Of a stretch of DNA of 21,651 nucleotides, positions 14,476 through 21,651 are shown piece by piece (position 1 is the first letter of the stretch; the number at the start of each line of letters is the position of its first letter). Origin of the DNA: an uncultured Oscillospiraceae bacterium (lineage in GTDB: Bacteria > Bacillota > Clostridia > Oscillospirales > Oscillospiraceae). The DNA lies in assembly GCA_900754965.1 (NCBI GenBank), contig CAAEEO010000005.1, positions 1-21,651 of the forward strand, given 5' to 3'. The position numbers and the translations under genes were made by a program. The notes under the pieces are model-generated. The model saw only the letters and a program-made list of their open reading frames with translations, had not been told where the DNA came from and did no database searches.

Positions 14476-15426
14476 ATGTCAGTTTTCATCAACGCGCTGC
14501 CCGGCGCCGTGTCTCAGGGACTGATCTGGGGCATCATGGCCATCGGCGTGTACATCACCTATAAAATCCTGGACATTGCAGATCTGACCGTGGACGGCTC
14601 TTTCTGCACCGGCGGCGCCGTATTTGCCGTGCTGTTCGCCGGCGGCGTGAATATCTGGCTGGCATTGCTGGCCGCCACCCTGTCCGGTATGCTCGCCGGC
14701 CTTGTCACCGGTCTGCTGCACACCTTCTGCGGGATTCCTGCCATCCTGGCCGGCATTCTCACGCAGCTGAGCCTGTGGTCGATCAATATGTCCATCATGG
14801 GCATGAAAGCCAGCGTGGCCATCAGCGTCACCAACCCCGATGTGCTTGAACAGCTGCTGGTCTCCCTGCGATTCGTGCAGGAAGTGTCCAAGGGAAACAT
14901 GCCCTTCTACCGCCATCCCATTTTCGTCGTCGGCCTGTTCACAGTGGCCATCATCGCCATTCTGTACTGGTTCTTCGGCACGGAATTGGGCTGCTCTCTC
15001 CGCGCCACCGGTTCCAATGCCCACATGGCCCGTGCCCAGGGCATCAACACTGACCGGAACAAGGTGTTGGGTCTGATTCTCTCCAACGGCATGGTGGCCC
15101 TGTCCGGCGCGTTGCTGGCCCAGTACAACGGCGCCAACGAGATCAATGTGGGCCGGGGCGCCATCGTCATCGGTCTGGCCGCCGTAATCATCGGGGAAGT
15201 CCTGTTCAGCAAAGTGTTCCGGAACTTCGCCCTGAAACTGCTGTCCGTTTCCATCGGCGCCATCATTTACTACATTGTGATGCAGGCCGTACTGGCCATG
15301 GGTCTGAATCCCAACTATCTGAAACTCCTGTCCGCTCTGGTGGTGGCCATCTTCCTGGCGACCCCATACTGGAAGGGAAAATACTTCTCCAAACCTGTGA
15401 AAAGAGGGGGACAGGGCAATGCTTGA
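14476..15426 (+). CDS. ABC transporter permease, TrpY type
   Basis: 316-residue inner-membrane permease (BPD_transp_2 family, as in branched-chain amino-acid and sugar importers). It has about 8-9 hydrophobic helices starting LPGAVSQGLIWGIMAIGVYITYKILDIADLT, a family hallmark. The cytoplasmic loop GTELGCSLRATGSNAHMARAQGIN is the coupling helix that contacts the ATPase. The start follows GGAGG. It overlaps the ATPase gene by 8 bases, showing tight translational coupling; the gap to the binding-protein gene (129 bases) holds only the hairpin. Confidence 0.93.
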   Translation: MSVFINALPGAVSQGLIWGIMAIGVYITYKILDIADLTVDGSFCTGGAVFAVLFAGGVNIWLALLAATLSGMLAGLVTGLLHTFCGIPAILAGILTQLSLWSINMSIMGMKASVAISVTNPDVLEQLLVSLRFVQEVSKGNMPFYRHPIFVVGLFTVAIIAILYWFFGTELGCSLRATGSNAHMARAQGINTDRNKVLGLILSNGMVALSGALLAQYNGANEINVGRGAIVIGLAAVIIGEVLFSKVFRNFALKLLSVSIGAIIYYIVMQAVLAMGLNPNYLKLLSALVVAIFLATPYWKGKYFSKPVKRGGQGNA

Positions 15427-16213
15427 CATTCAGAAAATCTACAAAACATTCAACGCCGGCACCGTCAATGAAAAGACCGCCCTCAACGGCGTTTCCCTCC
15501 ATCTGAATGAGGGCGACTTCGTCACCGTTATCGGCGGCAACGGCGCCGGAAAATCCACCCTGCTCAACGCCGTCGCCGGCGTCTGGCCCGTGGATGAGGG
15601 CACAATCACCATCGGTGATGTGGATGTGACCCGTCTGCCGGAGTTCAAGCGCGCCAAATACATTGGCCGGGTCTTTCAGGACCCCATGATGGGCACTGCC
15701 GCCACCATGCAGATCGAGGAAAATCTGGCACTGGCCCTGCGCCGTGGCAAACGCCGCACCCTCCGGACGGGCATCACCAAAAGCGAACGGGAAGAGTATC
15801 GGGAGATGCTGAAGATTCTGGATCTGGGTCTGGAAGATCGGCTGACCTCCAAAGTGGGACTGCTGTCCGGCGGTCAGCGGCAGGCGCTGACGCTGCTGAT
15901 GGCCACCCTGCAAAAGCCCAAACTCCTGCTCTTGGATGAGCACACCGCCGCCCTGGACCCCAAAACCGCCGCAAAGGTGCTGGAGGCCACGGAGAAGATC
16001 GTGCAGCGGGATCACCTGACCACTTTGATGATCACCCACAATATGCGGGACGCCATCGCCCACGGCAATCGGCTGATCATGATGTACAACGGTCGAATCG
16101 TTGTGGATATCTCCGGGGAGGAAAAGAAAAAACTCACCGTAGAGCAGCTGCTGGATTTGTTCAGCCAGGCCAGCGGTTCCGATGAAGCAGACGACAAACT
16201 GCTCCTGTCTTAA
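15419..16213 (+). CDS. ABC transporter ATP-binding protein, TrpZ type
   Basis: 264-residue ATPase powering the importer. Walker A is GGNGAGKST (39-47), the Q-loop is in VFQDPMMG, the signature is LSGGQRQ (149-155) and Walker B is LLLLDE (169-174). The next residue is His175, giving DEHTAAL where most ABC ATPases have DEPT. The H-loop is in MITHNM. The domain order is that of a single nucleotide-binding domain with a short extra C-terminal tail (SGSDEADDKLLLS). The start codon lies inside the end of the permease gene. A terminator follows at 16228. Confidence 0.95.
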   Translation: MLDIQKIYKTFNAGTVNEKTALNGVSLHLNEGDFVTVIGGNGAGKSTLLNAVAGVWPVDEGTITIGDVDVTRLPEFKRAKYIGRVFQDPMMGTAATMQIEENLALALRRGKRRTLRTGITKSEREEYREMLKILDLGLEDRLTSKVGLLSGGQRQALTLLMATLQKPKLLLLDEHTAALDPKTAAKVLEATEKIVQRDHLTTLMITHNMRDAIAHGNRLIMMYNGRIVVDISGEEKKKLTVEQLLDLFSQASGSDEADDKLLLS

Positions 16214-16227
16214 ACTCCATCCATTCC

Positions 16228-16259
16228 CCCGCCGAGACAACTGCCCCGGCGGGATTTTT
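16228..16259 (+). terminator. Intrinsic terminator of the TrpXYZ-type operon
   Basis: 7-bp stem CCCGCCG (16228-16234) / CGGCGGG (16247-16253) followed by ATTTTT. Confidence 0.75.
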
Positions 16260-16273
16260 CTGCCCAAAACACA

Positions 16274-16307
16274 AACTCCCCGGACTGCAAATGCAGTCCG
16301 GGGAGTT
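16274..16307 (-). terminator. Long hairpin terminator of the pseudokinase-lectin gene
   Basis: Perfect 16-bp stem AACTCCCCGGACTGCA (16274-16289) / TGCAGTCCGGGGAGTT (16292-16307), 5 bases past the minus-strand stop codon and followed on that strand by TGTGTTTTG. The U-tract is imperfect but the stem is very stable. Confidence 0.65.
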
Positions 16308-16312
16308 GTCAT

Positions 16313-17779
16313 TTATCCTTCGGTTTCCAAAATATAGGCAATCTTACCGCTGTAAGCGCCGGGGAACTGACCGGCCGGATCGTCCCGGCTGTCGTTATAA
16401 GTCCAGACGCCGTTCCGTTTCCACAGCAGCAGGAAGTTCTCTGCCGTGCCGTCGGTATCGGTGTAACTGGGTTCCCCTTCGGCCCAGGGGTAGTAATCAG
16501 AAGTTTCTCCGTTGACCCAGACAATCTGGCCGCTCTTCCGGAATCCGCCTACCCAGACAAATTCCACGCCGTAGCTGTCCGCCAGCTCCGTCACTTTCTT
16601 GAACTCTGCCTCGTCGTTGATGACCACCAGGTTTCCGCCTGCATTGATGCAGTTATCCGCCGCCTTGTTCCAGGAGGCATCGGAGATAATCAGCTGGTAC
16701 TGATGCCCCGTCTGATCGGGTTTCGGCGTCACCACAGGGGTCGGCGTCGGGGTGGGCGTGGGTGTCGGGGTCGCCGTAGGCTCTGCACTGGGTTCCGGGC
16801 TTTCCGAAGGCTCGGCAGAGCTGTCCGGGGACTGCTCGGGCGTGGCATCAGGCTCTTCCGTTTCCTCCGGATTCGGAGAAACAGAAGTCACCGGCGGCAG
16901 CGGAGGAGTCGGTGTCATGGTGGCATTCGGGTCGCCCGGCTCTTTCCGGCTGGTGAAACTCATGGCCACCGCCGCCACCAGAATCAGCGCCGCAATCAGC
17001 AGCACCACTACCAACGGCCGGGCATTGAATTTCTTCTCCCCATTCGGGTTTCCGCTCTCTTTAGGCAGAGACTTATCCACCTGATACTGCTGCCCCGCAC
17101 CTGCTCCCGCAGGCGCTGTCCGCGGCGCAGCGGCAGCCTCCGCCGCCGCCAGAATCCCGGCCATCATCTGCTCTTCCGCAGCCTGCTTTTCCCGCTGCCG
17201 CTGAATGGCCGCCGCCAGCTCCGGCCCATTGGCCGCTGCCTCTTCGGCAAAGACCTGGAAGGCATCCAGCAGGGCGGCACAGCTTTCATACCGATCCGCC
17301 GGGGCGTACGCCGTGGCTTTCCGGATAATCACCGCCAGAGATTCCGAAATCGGCGGGATGGGGAAATCCTCCCCGCTCATCCGACGGCGCAGCGCCTCTG
17401 CCCGATCCGTGGCCGGAGGGTCCGGATACAGGAAGGGCAGGCAGCCCCCGTTGAGCCAGGTATACATCATCAGGCCGATCCCATAGACGTCCGCCTGGGG
17501 AGAGCCTTCGTTTTTCCAAAATACTTCCGGTGCCAGGTACTCAATCTGCTCCGGGGAGTACCGCTGATTCTCTCCCGGCGTCAGTCCTTCGCCCAGGCCC
17601 ACGGCACCATCCTCCGACAGGCTCACATTGGAGACATTGATGCCCCCGTAGAACCCCTCGCCCCGGCTCTGCACCCCCTGGCACAGACCCTGGATCAGTT
17701 TCACAAACTGCTCCGGCGTCAATTCGCTCAGTCGGTCGCCCAGTACCGTTTCCGGGTCAAACACAAATTCATCGGCCAT
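16313..17779 (-). CDS. Single-pass membrane protein: degenerate kinase C-lobe plus C-type-lectin-like ectodomain
   Basis: 488 residues. Residues ~20-180 match only the C-lobe of a Ser/Thr protein kinase: an E-helix-like start, GGINVSNVSL where a kinase has HRDIKPxNIL, YLAPEVF (81-87, the APE motif), ADVYGIG (96-102, the DxWSxG position), then the final helices (ADRYESCAALLDAF). The ATP-binding N-lobe, its Lys, HRD and DFG are missing, so it should be catalytically dead. Residues ~180-250 are Ala/Gln-rich and cytoplasmic; 254-275 form one membrane helix; 280-357 form a Thr/Pro/Ser/Glu linker with a TP repeat. Residues 359-486 are a C-type-lectin-like domain (ASWNKAADNC, GGNLVVINDEAEF, FVWVGG, PWAEGEPSY, WTYND), without the usual disulfide cysteines. 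The start follows GAGGTGA. It has its own promoter and terminator. Inferred role: ligand-sensing or scaffold protein. Confidence 0.85.
   Translation of the reverse strand: MADEFVFDPETVLGDRLSELTPEQFVKLIQGLCQGVQSRGEGFYGGINVSNVSLSEDGAVGLGEGLTPGENQRYSPEQIEYLAPEVFWKNEGSPQADVYGIGLMMYTWLNGGCLPFLYPDPPATDRAEALRRRMSGEDFPIPPISESLAVIIRKATAYAPADRYESCAALLDAFQVFAEEAAANGPELAAAIQRQREKQAAEEQMMAGILAAAEAAAAPRTAPAGAGAGQQYQVDKSLPKESGNPNGEKKFNARPLVVVLLIAALILVAAVAMSFTSRKEPGDPNATMTPTPPLPPVTSVSPNPEETEEPDATPEQSPDSSAEPSESPEPSAEPTATPTPTPTPTPTPVVTPKPDQTGHQYQLIISDASWNKAADNCINAGGNLVVINDEAEFKKVTELADSYGVEFVWVGGFRKSGQIVWVNGETSDYYPWAEGEPSYTDTDGTAENFLLLWKRNGVWTYNDSRDDPAGQFPGAYSGKIAYILETEG
16736..16771 (-). repeat. Thr-Pro codon repeat in the linker
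   Basis: Six successive Thr-Pro pairs (residues 337-348) encoded by near-identical hexamers of the ACSCCS type. This is a low-complexity extracellular spacer between membrane helix and lectin-like domain. Such tandem hexamers can change length by slippage without breaking the frame. Confidence 0.8.
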
Positions 17780-17818
17780 GTTGGTTCACCTCACAAAATG
17801 ATGTCCAATTCAAACACA

Positions 17819-17847
17819 TATATAACACACAATCAAAATCAAGTCAA
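17819..17847 (-). promoter_or_regulatory. Promoter of the pseudokinase-lectin gene
   Basis: Minus strand TTGACT (17842-17847), 17-bp spacer, TATATA (17819-17824), about 30 bases before the predicted start of the leader's ribosome site. It is separate from the upstream operon, although no strong terminator stands between them. Confidence 0.75.
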
Positions 17848-17881
17848 TCGCCGGCCGCCGGGAATTTCCGGCAGCAGGACA

Positions 17882-19483
17882 TCACTCGTTGATCTTGTCA
17901 ATCAGGGTATTGATGCGGTCGGTATAGCTGCGCAGTTCCCGGTTGGGCCGTCCGCCCAGACCACGGCACAGCGCCAACAGCCGTTCCGCCGCCTCAATCA
18001 AATCGCCCAGAATCCGCAGGGACTTGGTGGGCACCTTCACCATCTTGGTGATAGGCACGCCCTCAGTGACGATTTCAAACTCATCCCGCGCCAGATCAAA
18101 ACAGGTGCCGGAATAAGGAGCATACGCCTCGTACCCCAGTTTCTGTTTCAGCGTGTCCGCAAAAATGCTGCACACCTGATCTTCGCCATGATTGACGAAC
18201 ACCGCTTTGGGCGGCTTTTTCATTGCGCCCACCCATTCCAGCAGACCGTCCCGGTCCGCGTGGCCGCTCATACCGGGCAGCCAGCCGATTTCCGCGTTCA
18301 CAGCGATCTCCTCGCCGAAGATCTTCACGCTTTCCACACCGTCCATCAGTCGGCGGCCCATGGTGCCCTCTGCCTGATAGCCCACGAACAGCACCGTGCT
18401 CTCCTTGCGCCACAGGTTGTGTTTCAAATGATGGCGGATACGGCCGGCATCACACATACCGGAGGCAGAAATGATGACTTTCGGTTCCGGATCGAAGTTG
18501 ATGGCCTTGGACTCCTCGCTGGTCTGAGAAATTTTCAGACCGGGGAACACCAGAGGATTGACCCCCAGGTCCATGATATACTGGGACTCCTCGTCCAGAT
18601 ATTCCCGGTCGCACTGGAGAAAGACGCTGGTGGAATTTTCCGCCAGAGGGCTGTCCACATATACCGAAAAATCCGGATGGCCGGTCACCAGTTCCTGCTC
18701 TTTGATCTCCCGCAGGAAATAGAGCATCTCCTGGGTGCGGCCCACTGCAAACGCGGGAATGACCACATTGCCGCCCCGGTCAAAGGTCTTCTGGATATAA
18801 TCAGCCAGGGGTCGGATAATGTCCTGCTGCTCTTCATGGAGCCGGTCGCCGTAGGTGGATTCCACCACCACATAGTCCGCCTCGTCCACCGGCTGGGGAT
18901 TGCGGAGAATTGGCTGATTCTTGTTGCCCACATCGCCGGAGAACAGCACTTTCCGCTGCACATCTCCCTCCCGCAGCCAGACTTCAATGTTGGAGGACCC
19001 CAACAGATGACCGGCATCGTTAAAGCGGACGGTCACATGCTCGTTGACCTGAACCTTTTCCCCATAGCTGCAGGGTCGCAGGTTTTTCACCAGGCCTTCC
19101 ACATCCTCCACCGTGTACCGGGGCTGCACCGGCTCGTGGCCTGCCCGCTGTTCTTTCCGGGATTTCCACTCCGCATCCTGCATCTGAATGTTGGCGCTGT
19201 CCCGGAGCATGATGTCCGCCAGCATACAGGTGGCGCTGGTGGCATACACCGGGCCGCGGAATCCGTTTTTATACAGCAGCGGCAAATCGCCGGAATGGTC
19301 GATATGGGCATGGGTCAGCAGAACGAAATCAATGTCCCCTGCCTTCACCGGCAGCTCCACATTTTCATACAGGTCCCTGCCCTGCTCCATTCCGCAGTCT
19401 ACCAGGCCTTTCATGTTCCCCACTTCCAGCAGAGAACAGCTGCCTGTGACCTCATGGGTCGCTCCAATAAATGTCAATTTCAT
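17882..19483 (-). CDS. Beta-CASP metallo-beta-lactamase, ribonuclease-like
   Basis: 533-residue MBL-fold protein with beta-CASP and RMMBL (Zn-dependent RNA metabolism) regions, the CPSF73/YsnB-like family of RNA nucleases. The zinc signature is H58-A-H60-I-D62-H63, with the histidine of NDAGHLLGSS and the aspartate of FSGDVG as further ligands. The beta-CASP block contains VVESTYGDR, PAFAVGRTQEMLYFL and ISASGMCDAGR. The late LPGMSGHADRDGLLEW carries the histidine typical of the group. A C-terminal helical extension (IEAAERLLALC to the end) is present. The start at 19483 lies only 5 bases after the mtnN stop, with GGAGG inside that gene's end, so translation is coupled. It is probably an endo- or exoribonuclease; substrate unknown. 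Confidence 0.9.
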   Translation of the reverse strand: MKLTFIGATHEVTGSCSLLEVGNMKGLVDCGMEQGRDLYENVELPVKAGDIDFVLLTHAHIDHSGDLPLLYKNGFRGPVYATSATCMLADIMLRDSANIQMQDAEWKSRKEQRAGHEPVQPRYTVEDVEGLVKNLRPCSYGEKVQVNEHVTVRFNDAGHLLGSSNIEVWLREGDVQRKVLFSGDVGNKNQPILRNPQPVDEADYVVVESTYGDRLHEEQQDIIRPLADYIQKTFDRGGNVVIPAFAVGRTQEMLYFLREIKEQELVTGHPDFSVYVDSPLAENSTSVFLQCDREYLDEESQYIMDLGVNPLVFPGLKISQTSEESKAINFDPEPKVIISASGMCDAGRIRHHLKHNLWRKESTVLFVGYQAEGTMGRRLMDGVESVKIFGEEIAVNAEIGWLPGMSGHADRDGLLEWVGAMKKPPKAVFVNHGEDQVCSIFADTLKQKLGYEAYAPYSGTCFDLARDEFEIVTEGVPITKMVKVPTKSLRILGDLIEAAERLLALCRGLGGRPNRELRSYTDRINTLIDKINE

Positions 19484-19488
19484 AGTTC

Positions 19489-20178
19489 TTATCCTCCATA
19501 CGCGGCGATCAACGCCAAAACCACCCGGATCGAATTCTGCGCGGCCTGGGCAGCAAAGGTCTGATAATCCATGCTGCCGCCCTCTCCGTCAGAAATGGTC
19601 CGGAGCACGGCGAAGGGCACACCGTTGACAAAACAGACCTGCCCGATGCTGCCGCCTTCCATTTCCGCAGCAACGGCACCGAAGGTCTCCCGAATCCACT
19701 GTTTCCGCTCCGGGGTATGTACGAACAGATCTCCCGAGGCGATGGTGCCTGTGCAGTGGTGGAATCCCTCCTGCTCCGCCAGTCTGCCGAGCAGGCGCAC
19801 CAGCGTTTCATCGGCCGGGAAATATACCCGGTTCACTCCGGACACCAGTCCCACCGGATCTCCCAGTGCAGAAGTGTCCATATCATGCTGGCAGACCTGC
19901 TCTGCCACAGCGATATCGAACACCTTCAGCTCCGGCGTGAGCGAGCCGGCCACGCCGAGATTCACGATGCAGTCCGGCGCATAGCGCAGGATCATAGTCT
20001 GGGCGCACATGGCGGCAAAAACCTTTCCGATTCCGCACACGGCAGCCACCACCTGTTTTCCCCCGATGGTCCCGCAGGTGAAGGTGATGCTGCCCACCGT
20101 CTCCTGCCGGGGTTCTTCCATGGCATTCCGCAGACTTTCCATCTCCAGTTCCATGGCTGCAATGATCCCAATGGTCAT
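19489..20178 (-). CDS. mtnN: 5'-methylthioadenosine/S-adenosylhomocysteine nucleosidase
   Basis: 229-residue nucleosidase (Pfs/MTAN) splitting adenine from S-adenosylhomocysteine and methylthioadenosine, producing the S-ribosylhomocysteine that LuxS uses. The fold begins IGIIAAMELEME. Glu12, Glu174 (AEMEGGSIGQ) and Asp197 (RTISDGE) fall at exactly the numbers of the catalytic residues known for the Escherichia coli enzyme. The length is typical. The ATG overlaps the luxS stop by 4 bases (ATGA). Its position between luxS and the beta-CASP gene defines an operon transcribed from 20722-20751. Confidence 0.97.
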   Translation of the reverse strand: MTIGIIAAMELEMESLRNAMEEPRQETVGSITFTCGTIGGKQVVAAVCGIGKVFAAMCAQTMILRYAPDCIVNLGVAGSLTPELKVFDIAVAEQVCQHDMDTSALGDPVGLVSGVNRVYFPADETLVRLLGRLAEQEGFHHCTGTIASGDLFVHTPERKQWIRETFGAVAAEMEGGSIGQVCFVNGVPFAVLRTISDGEGGSMDYQTFAAQAAQNSIRVVLALIAAYGG

Positions 20179-20651
20179 GCCTGCGCTCCTTTCGGGTAAG
20201 AAAACTCATTCTCCGGCCAGCGCTCCAGAACCTCCAGATAGGCCCGGCACTCATCTTTCGCCTGGTCGAGATCCAACGACCGATAATTTCCGCACTCCAC
20301 CGCGCTGGCGCCGAACACCGGCCCGTCATACTCCAGCGTCTGCCGCAGAACCGTTTTGGTGGCCTCCAGCACTTCCTGGGGCGCCCGGTTCCGCACCAAC
20401 AGGTAGAACCCGGTCTGGCAGCCCATGGGCCCGAAGTAGATCACATCCCCGCCCATCTCGGAATTCCGGATGAACGTGGCGAACATATGCTCCAGGGTGT
20501 GCATGGCGCTGTTGGACATATAGTCCCCTGCGTTGGGTTTTCTGGTACGCAGGTCATACGTGGTAATGTCCCCGTCCACCCGAGAGATATAAAAACCGGG
20601 GGTGAGCACATTGTGATCAATGGAAAAACTGGTGATCCGCTGGATTTCCAT
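20175..20651 (-). CDS. luxS: S-ribosylhomocysteine lyase LuxS
   Basis: 158-residue metalloenzyme converting S-ribosylhomocysteine to homocysteine and 4,5-dihydroxy-2,3-pentanedione, the autoinducer-2 precursor. Metal ligands are His51 and His55 (HTLEH) and Cys120 (ECGNYRS); the catalytic Cys78 is in GPMGCQTGFY. The length is that of the family. The ATG at 20651 follows GGAGGGG; a TTG five codons upstream is open but would overlap that ribosome site, so it is rejected. First gene of the luxS-mtnN-nuclease operon, together forming the methyl-cycle detoxification route from S-adenosylhomocysteine. No AI-2 receptor or importer gene is seen here. Confidence 0.98.
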   Translation of the reverse strand: MEIQRITSFSIDHNVLTPGFYISRVDGDITTYDLRTRKPNAGDYMSNSAMHTLEHMFATFIRNSEMGGDVIYFGPMGCQTGFYLLVRNRAPQEVLEATKTVLRQTLEYDGPVFGASAVECGNYRSLDLDQAKDECRAYLEVLERWPENEFSYPKGAQA

Positions 20652-20721
20652 AGGGATCCCCTCCAATTCTGAAAACTTGCCGCGCCGAAACGCAGCTGTA
20701 AGATAGCATGATAATCACTAT

Positions 20722-20751
20722 ATTATACCCGCCAAAGGAAAGACTTGTCAA
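20722..20751 (-). promoter_or_regulatory. Promoter of the luxS operon
   Basis: Minus strand TTGACA (20746-20751), 18-bp spacer, TATAAT (20722-20727), both boxes perfect. The leader is about 63 bases, too short for SAM or SAH riboswitches, with only a small GCTGCG/CGCGGC hairpin. Confidence 0.8.
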
Positions 20752-20845
20752 CGATTCCAACACACATTCCGTTCCCGCTCCGGATTTTCCCCGCCGCAAA
20801 AGTCCTCTCCCCCGCTGCCCCGTCCGGGAAAAGTATGGCTCCCTG

Positions 20846-20874
20846 TTGCATTTTGCCGAAAACATTCGTATAAT
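20846..20874 (+). promoter_or_regulatory. Promoter of the DUF308-like gene
   Basis: TTGCAT (20846-20851), 17-bp spacer, TATAAT (20869-20874). Together with the luxS promoter it accounts for the 261-base divergent intergenic region; nothing else is seen there. Confidence 0.8.
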
Positions 20875-20912
20875 GGAGAGGACGGAAAAACTCCTGAAGG
20901 AGGTCCTGAAAA

Positions 20913-21651
20913 GTGCAATTACTGAAACGGATCAAATGGGTGTACATGCTTTTGTCCCTGTTTTTGATTGGCCTGGGCGTATGTCTGTTCGTCTGGCCAA
21001 ATATCCCCTCCGTGACCATCTGCTGTGCCGTTGGAGCCGGAGCGGTGCTGTTCGGCATCGTCAAAATCGTGCTCTACTTCCTGCGGGAACTGGAGGCCAT
21101 GACCGAACAATACGATTTCGCCATCGGTGCCATGTGCGTCATCGCCGGTGCTGTGCTGCTGGTGCATCCCGCAGCCGTTCTGGCGCTGATTCCCCAGGTG
21201 CTGGGCTTTTATATGCTGATAGACTGCGTGTTCAAGCTCCAGATTGCGCTGGACGCCAAGCGTCTGGGCAATAAGGGATGGTGGATGAGCCTGGCAGTCA
21301 CCCTGGTGTGTATCCTGTGGGGATGCCTGCTGGTGTGGCAGCCCTTCGGTCTGGAAAAACATCTGACTTTCCTCATTGCCGGCGGCATCATCGCCGACGG
21401 CGTGCAGAATCTGCTGGGCGTGATCTATATTGCCGCCACGGTGAAAAAGACAGAGGCCGACGGCAAGGAGATTCTGGAACCGGCAGAGCCCCTGCTGCCC
21501 CCCGAGCCGGTGGAAGAACCGGCGACCAAATCGGAGACCCCGCCGGCACAGCCGGCCCCCGCTGCCCCGGAATCCGCGGACAAGCCCGCTGCCCCGTCCG
21601 CCCCGCAAAGTCCCCCGGCAGCGCCTGTTGTCACTGCCCCCCGGGAAGAAA
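20913..21651 (+). CDS. DUF308/HdeD-like membrane protein with Pro/Ala-rich tail (partial, runs off the end)
   Basis: Open from GTG at 20913 (after AAGGAGGT at 20897-20904) to the last base of the window: 246 codons with no stop, so the gene is incomplete at its 3' end. Six membrane helices are apparent near residues 10-28, 33-56, 68-86, 88-107, 124-142 and 150-175, in the paired-helix pattern of the HdeD/DUF308 family (LIGLGVCLFVWPNI, IAGAVLLVHPAAVLALIPQVLGFYMLIDCVFKL). From about residue 180 it becomes hydrophilic, then strongly Pro/Ala/Glu-rich (PLLPPEPVEEPATK and onward), probably a disordered cytoplasmic tail. HdeD relates to acid stress in enterobacteria; function in Clostridia is not established. 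Its own promoter is at 20846-20874. Confidence 0.85.
   Translation, partial: MQLLKRIKWVYMLLSLFLIGLGVCLFVWPNIPSVTICCAVGAGAVLFGIVKIVLYFLRELEAMTEQYDFAIGAMCVIAGAVLLVHPAAVLALIPQVLGFYMLIDCVFKLQIALDAKRLGNKGWWMSLAVTLVCILWGCLLVWQPFGLEKHLTFLIAGGIIADGVQNLLGVIYIAATVKKTEADGKEILEPAEPLLPPEPVEEPATKSETPPAQPAPAAPESADKPAAPSAPQSPPAAPVVTAPREE

Noticed and set aside
17857..17872. GCCGG/CCGGC hairpin after the beta-CASP gene as a terminator
   Set aside because: Stem is only 5-6 bp and no T-run follows on the minus strand; not called, although weak termination or none may occur there.
16703..19564. 953-codon plus-strand open frame
   Set aside because: Antisense to the pseudokinase-lectin and beta-CASP genes, Arg/His/Gly-rich; a shadow.
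20652..20721. SAM/SAH riboswitch in the luxS leader
   Set aside because: The leader is about 63 bases with only one small hairpin, and no conserved riboswitch core was seen.
20919..21608. 229-codon minus-strand open frame at the right edge
   Set aside because: Antisense to the DUF308-like gene, which has a promoter, ribosome site and membrane helices on the plus strand.

Overview
The window looks like a chromosomal segment of an anaerobic Bacillota (Clostridia, most likely an Oscillospiraceae/Ruminococcaceae-type gut bacterium). The reasons are the high-GC coding sequence with AT-rich sigma-A promoters (TTGACA/TATAAT-like, mostly 17-bp spacers), strong GGAGG ribosome binding sites, the SCIFF peptide/maturase pair that is a near-universal Clostridia marker, a Pta enzyme, luxS, and lipoprotein-type solute-binding proteins. 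No rRNA, tRNA, CRISPR array, insertion sequence or prophage gene was seen. Genus cannot be fixed from the window.

Layout. Left part (1-3000): a branched-chain amino-acid type ABC solute-binding lipoprotein and a sodium:neurotransmitter-symporter (NSS) family transporter, both on the minus strand. 3038-5661, plus strand: a D-2-hydroxyacid dehydrogenase, a small three-helix membrane protein next to a decayed membrane-protein fragment, then a phosphoribosyltransferase translationally coupled to tadA. 5689-9593, minus strand: two terminators, lepA, an XRE regulator with a self-operator-like inverted repeat over its promoter, and the scfB-scfA (SCIFF maturase and precursor) pair, with an intrinsic terminator between precursor and maturase. 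9730-10533: a metallo-beta-lactamase-fold hydrolase divergent from scfA. 10596-13158: an Orn/Lys/Arg-decarboxylase family PLP enzyme divergent from pta. 13369-16213: a three-gene TrpXYZ-type ABC importer (lipoprotein, permease, ATPase). 16313-17779: a remarkable single-pass membrane protein joining a degenerate kinase C-lobe to an extracellular C-type-lectin-like domain. 17882-20651: luxS - mtnN - beta-CASP ribonuclease-like operon. 20913-end: a DUF308/HdeD-like membrane protein running off the window.

How the genes fit together. Three separate amino-acid-type importers (LivJ-like, NSS, TrpXYZ-like) suggest an amino-acid-using anaerobe. luxS and mtnN overlap by 4 bp and together perform two successive steps of S-adenosylhomocysteine recycling, with AI-2 precursor made as by-product. 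scfA/scfB form a complete RiPP (ribosomally made, post-translationally modified peptide) unit. The rest is housekeeping (translation factor LepA, tRNA deaminase TadA, Pta).

Most worth a second look: the pseudokinase/C-type-lectin membrane receptor-like protein; the SCIFF precursor with a seventh Cys and a Gly where I remember the cross-link acceptor Thr; the terminator separating scfA from scfB; and several precise palindromes placed at promoters (XRE gene, phosphoribosyltransferase, TrpX, pta).
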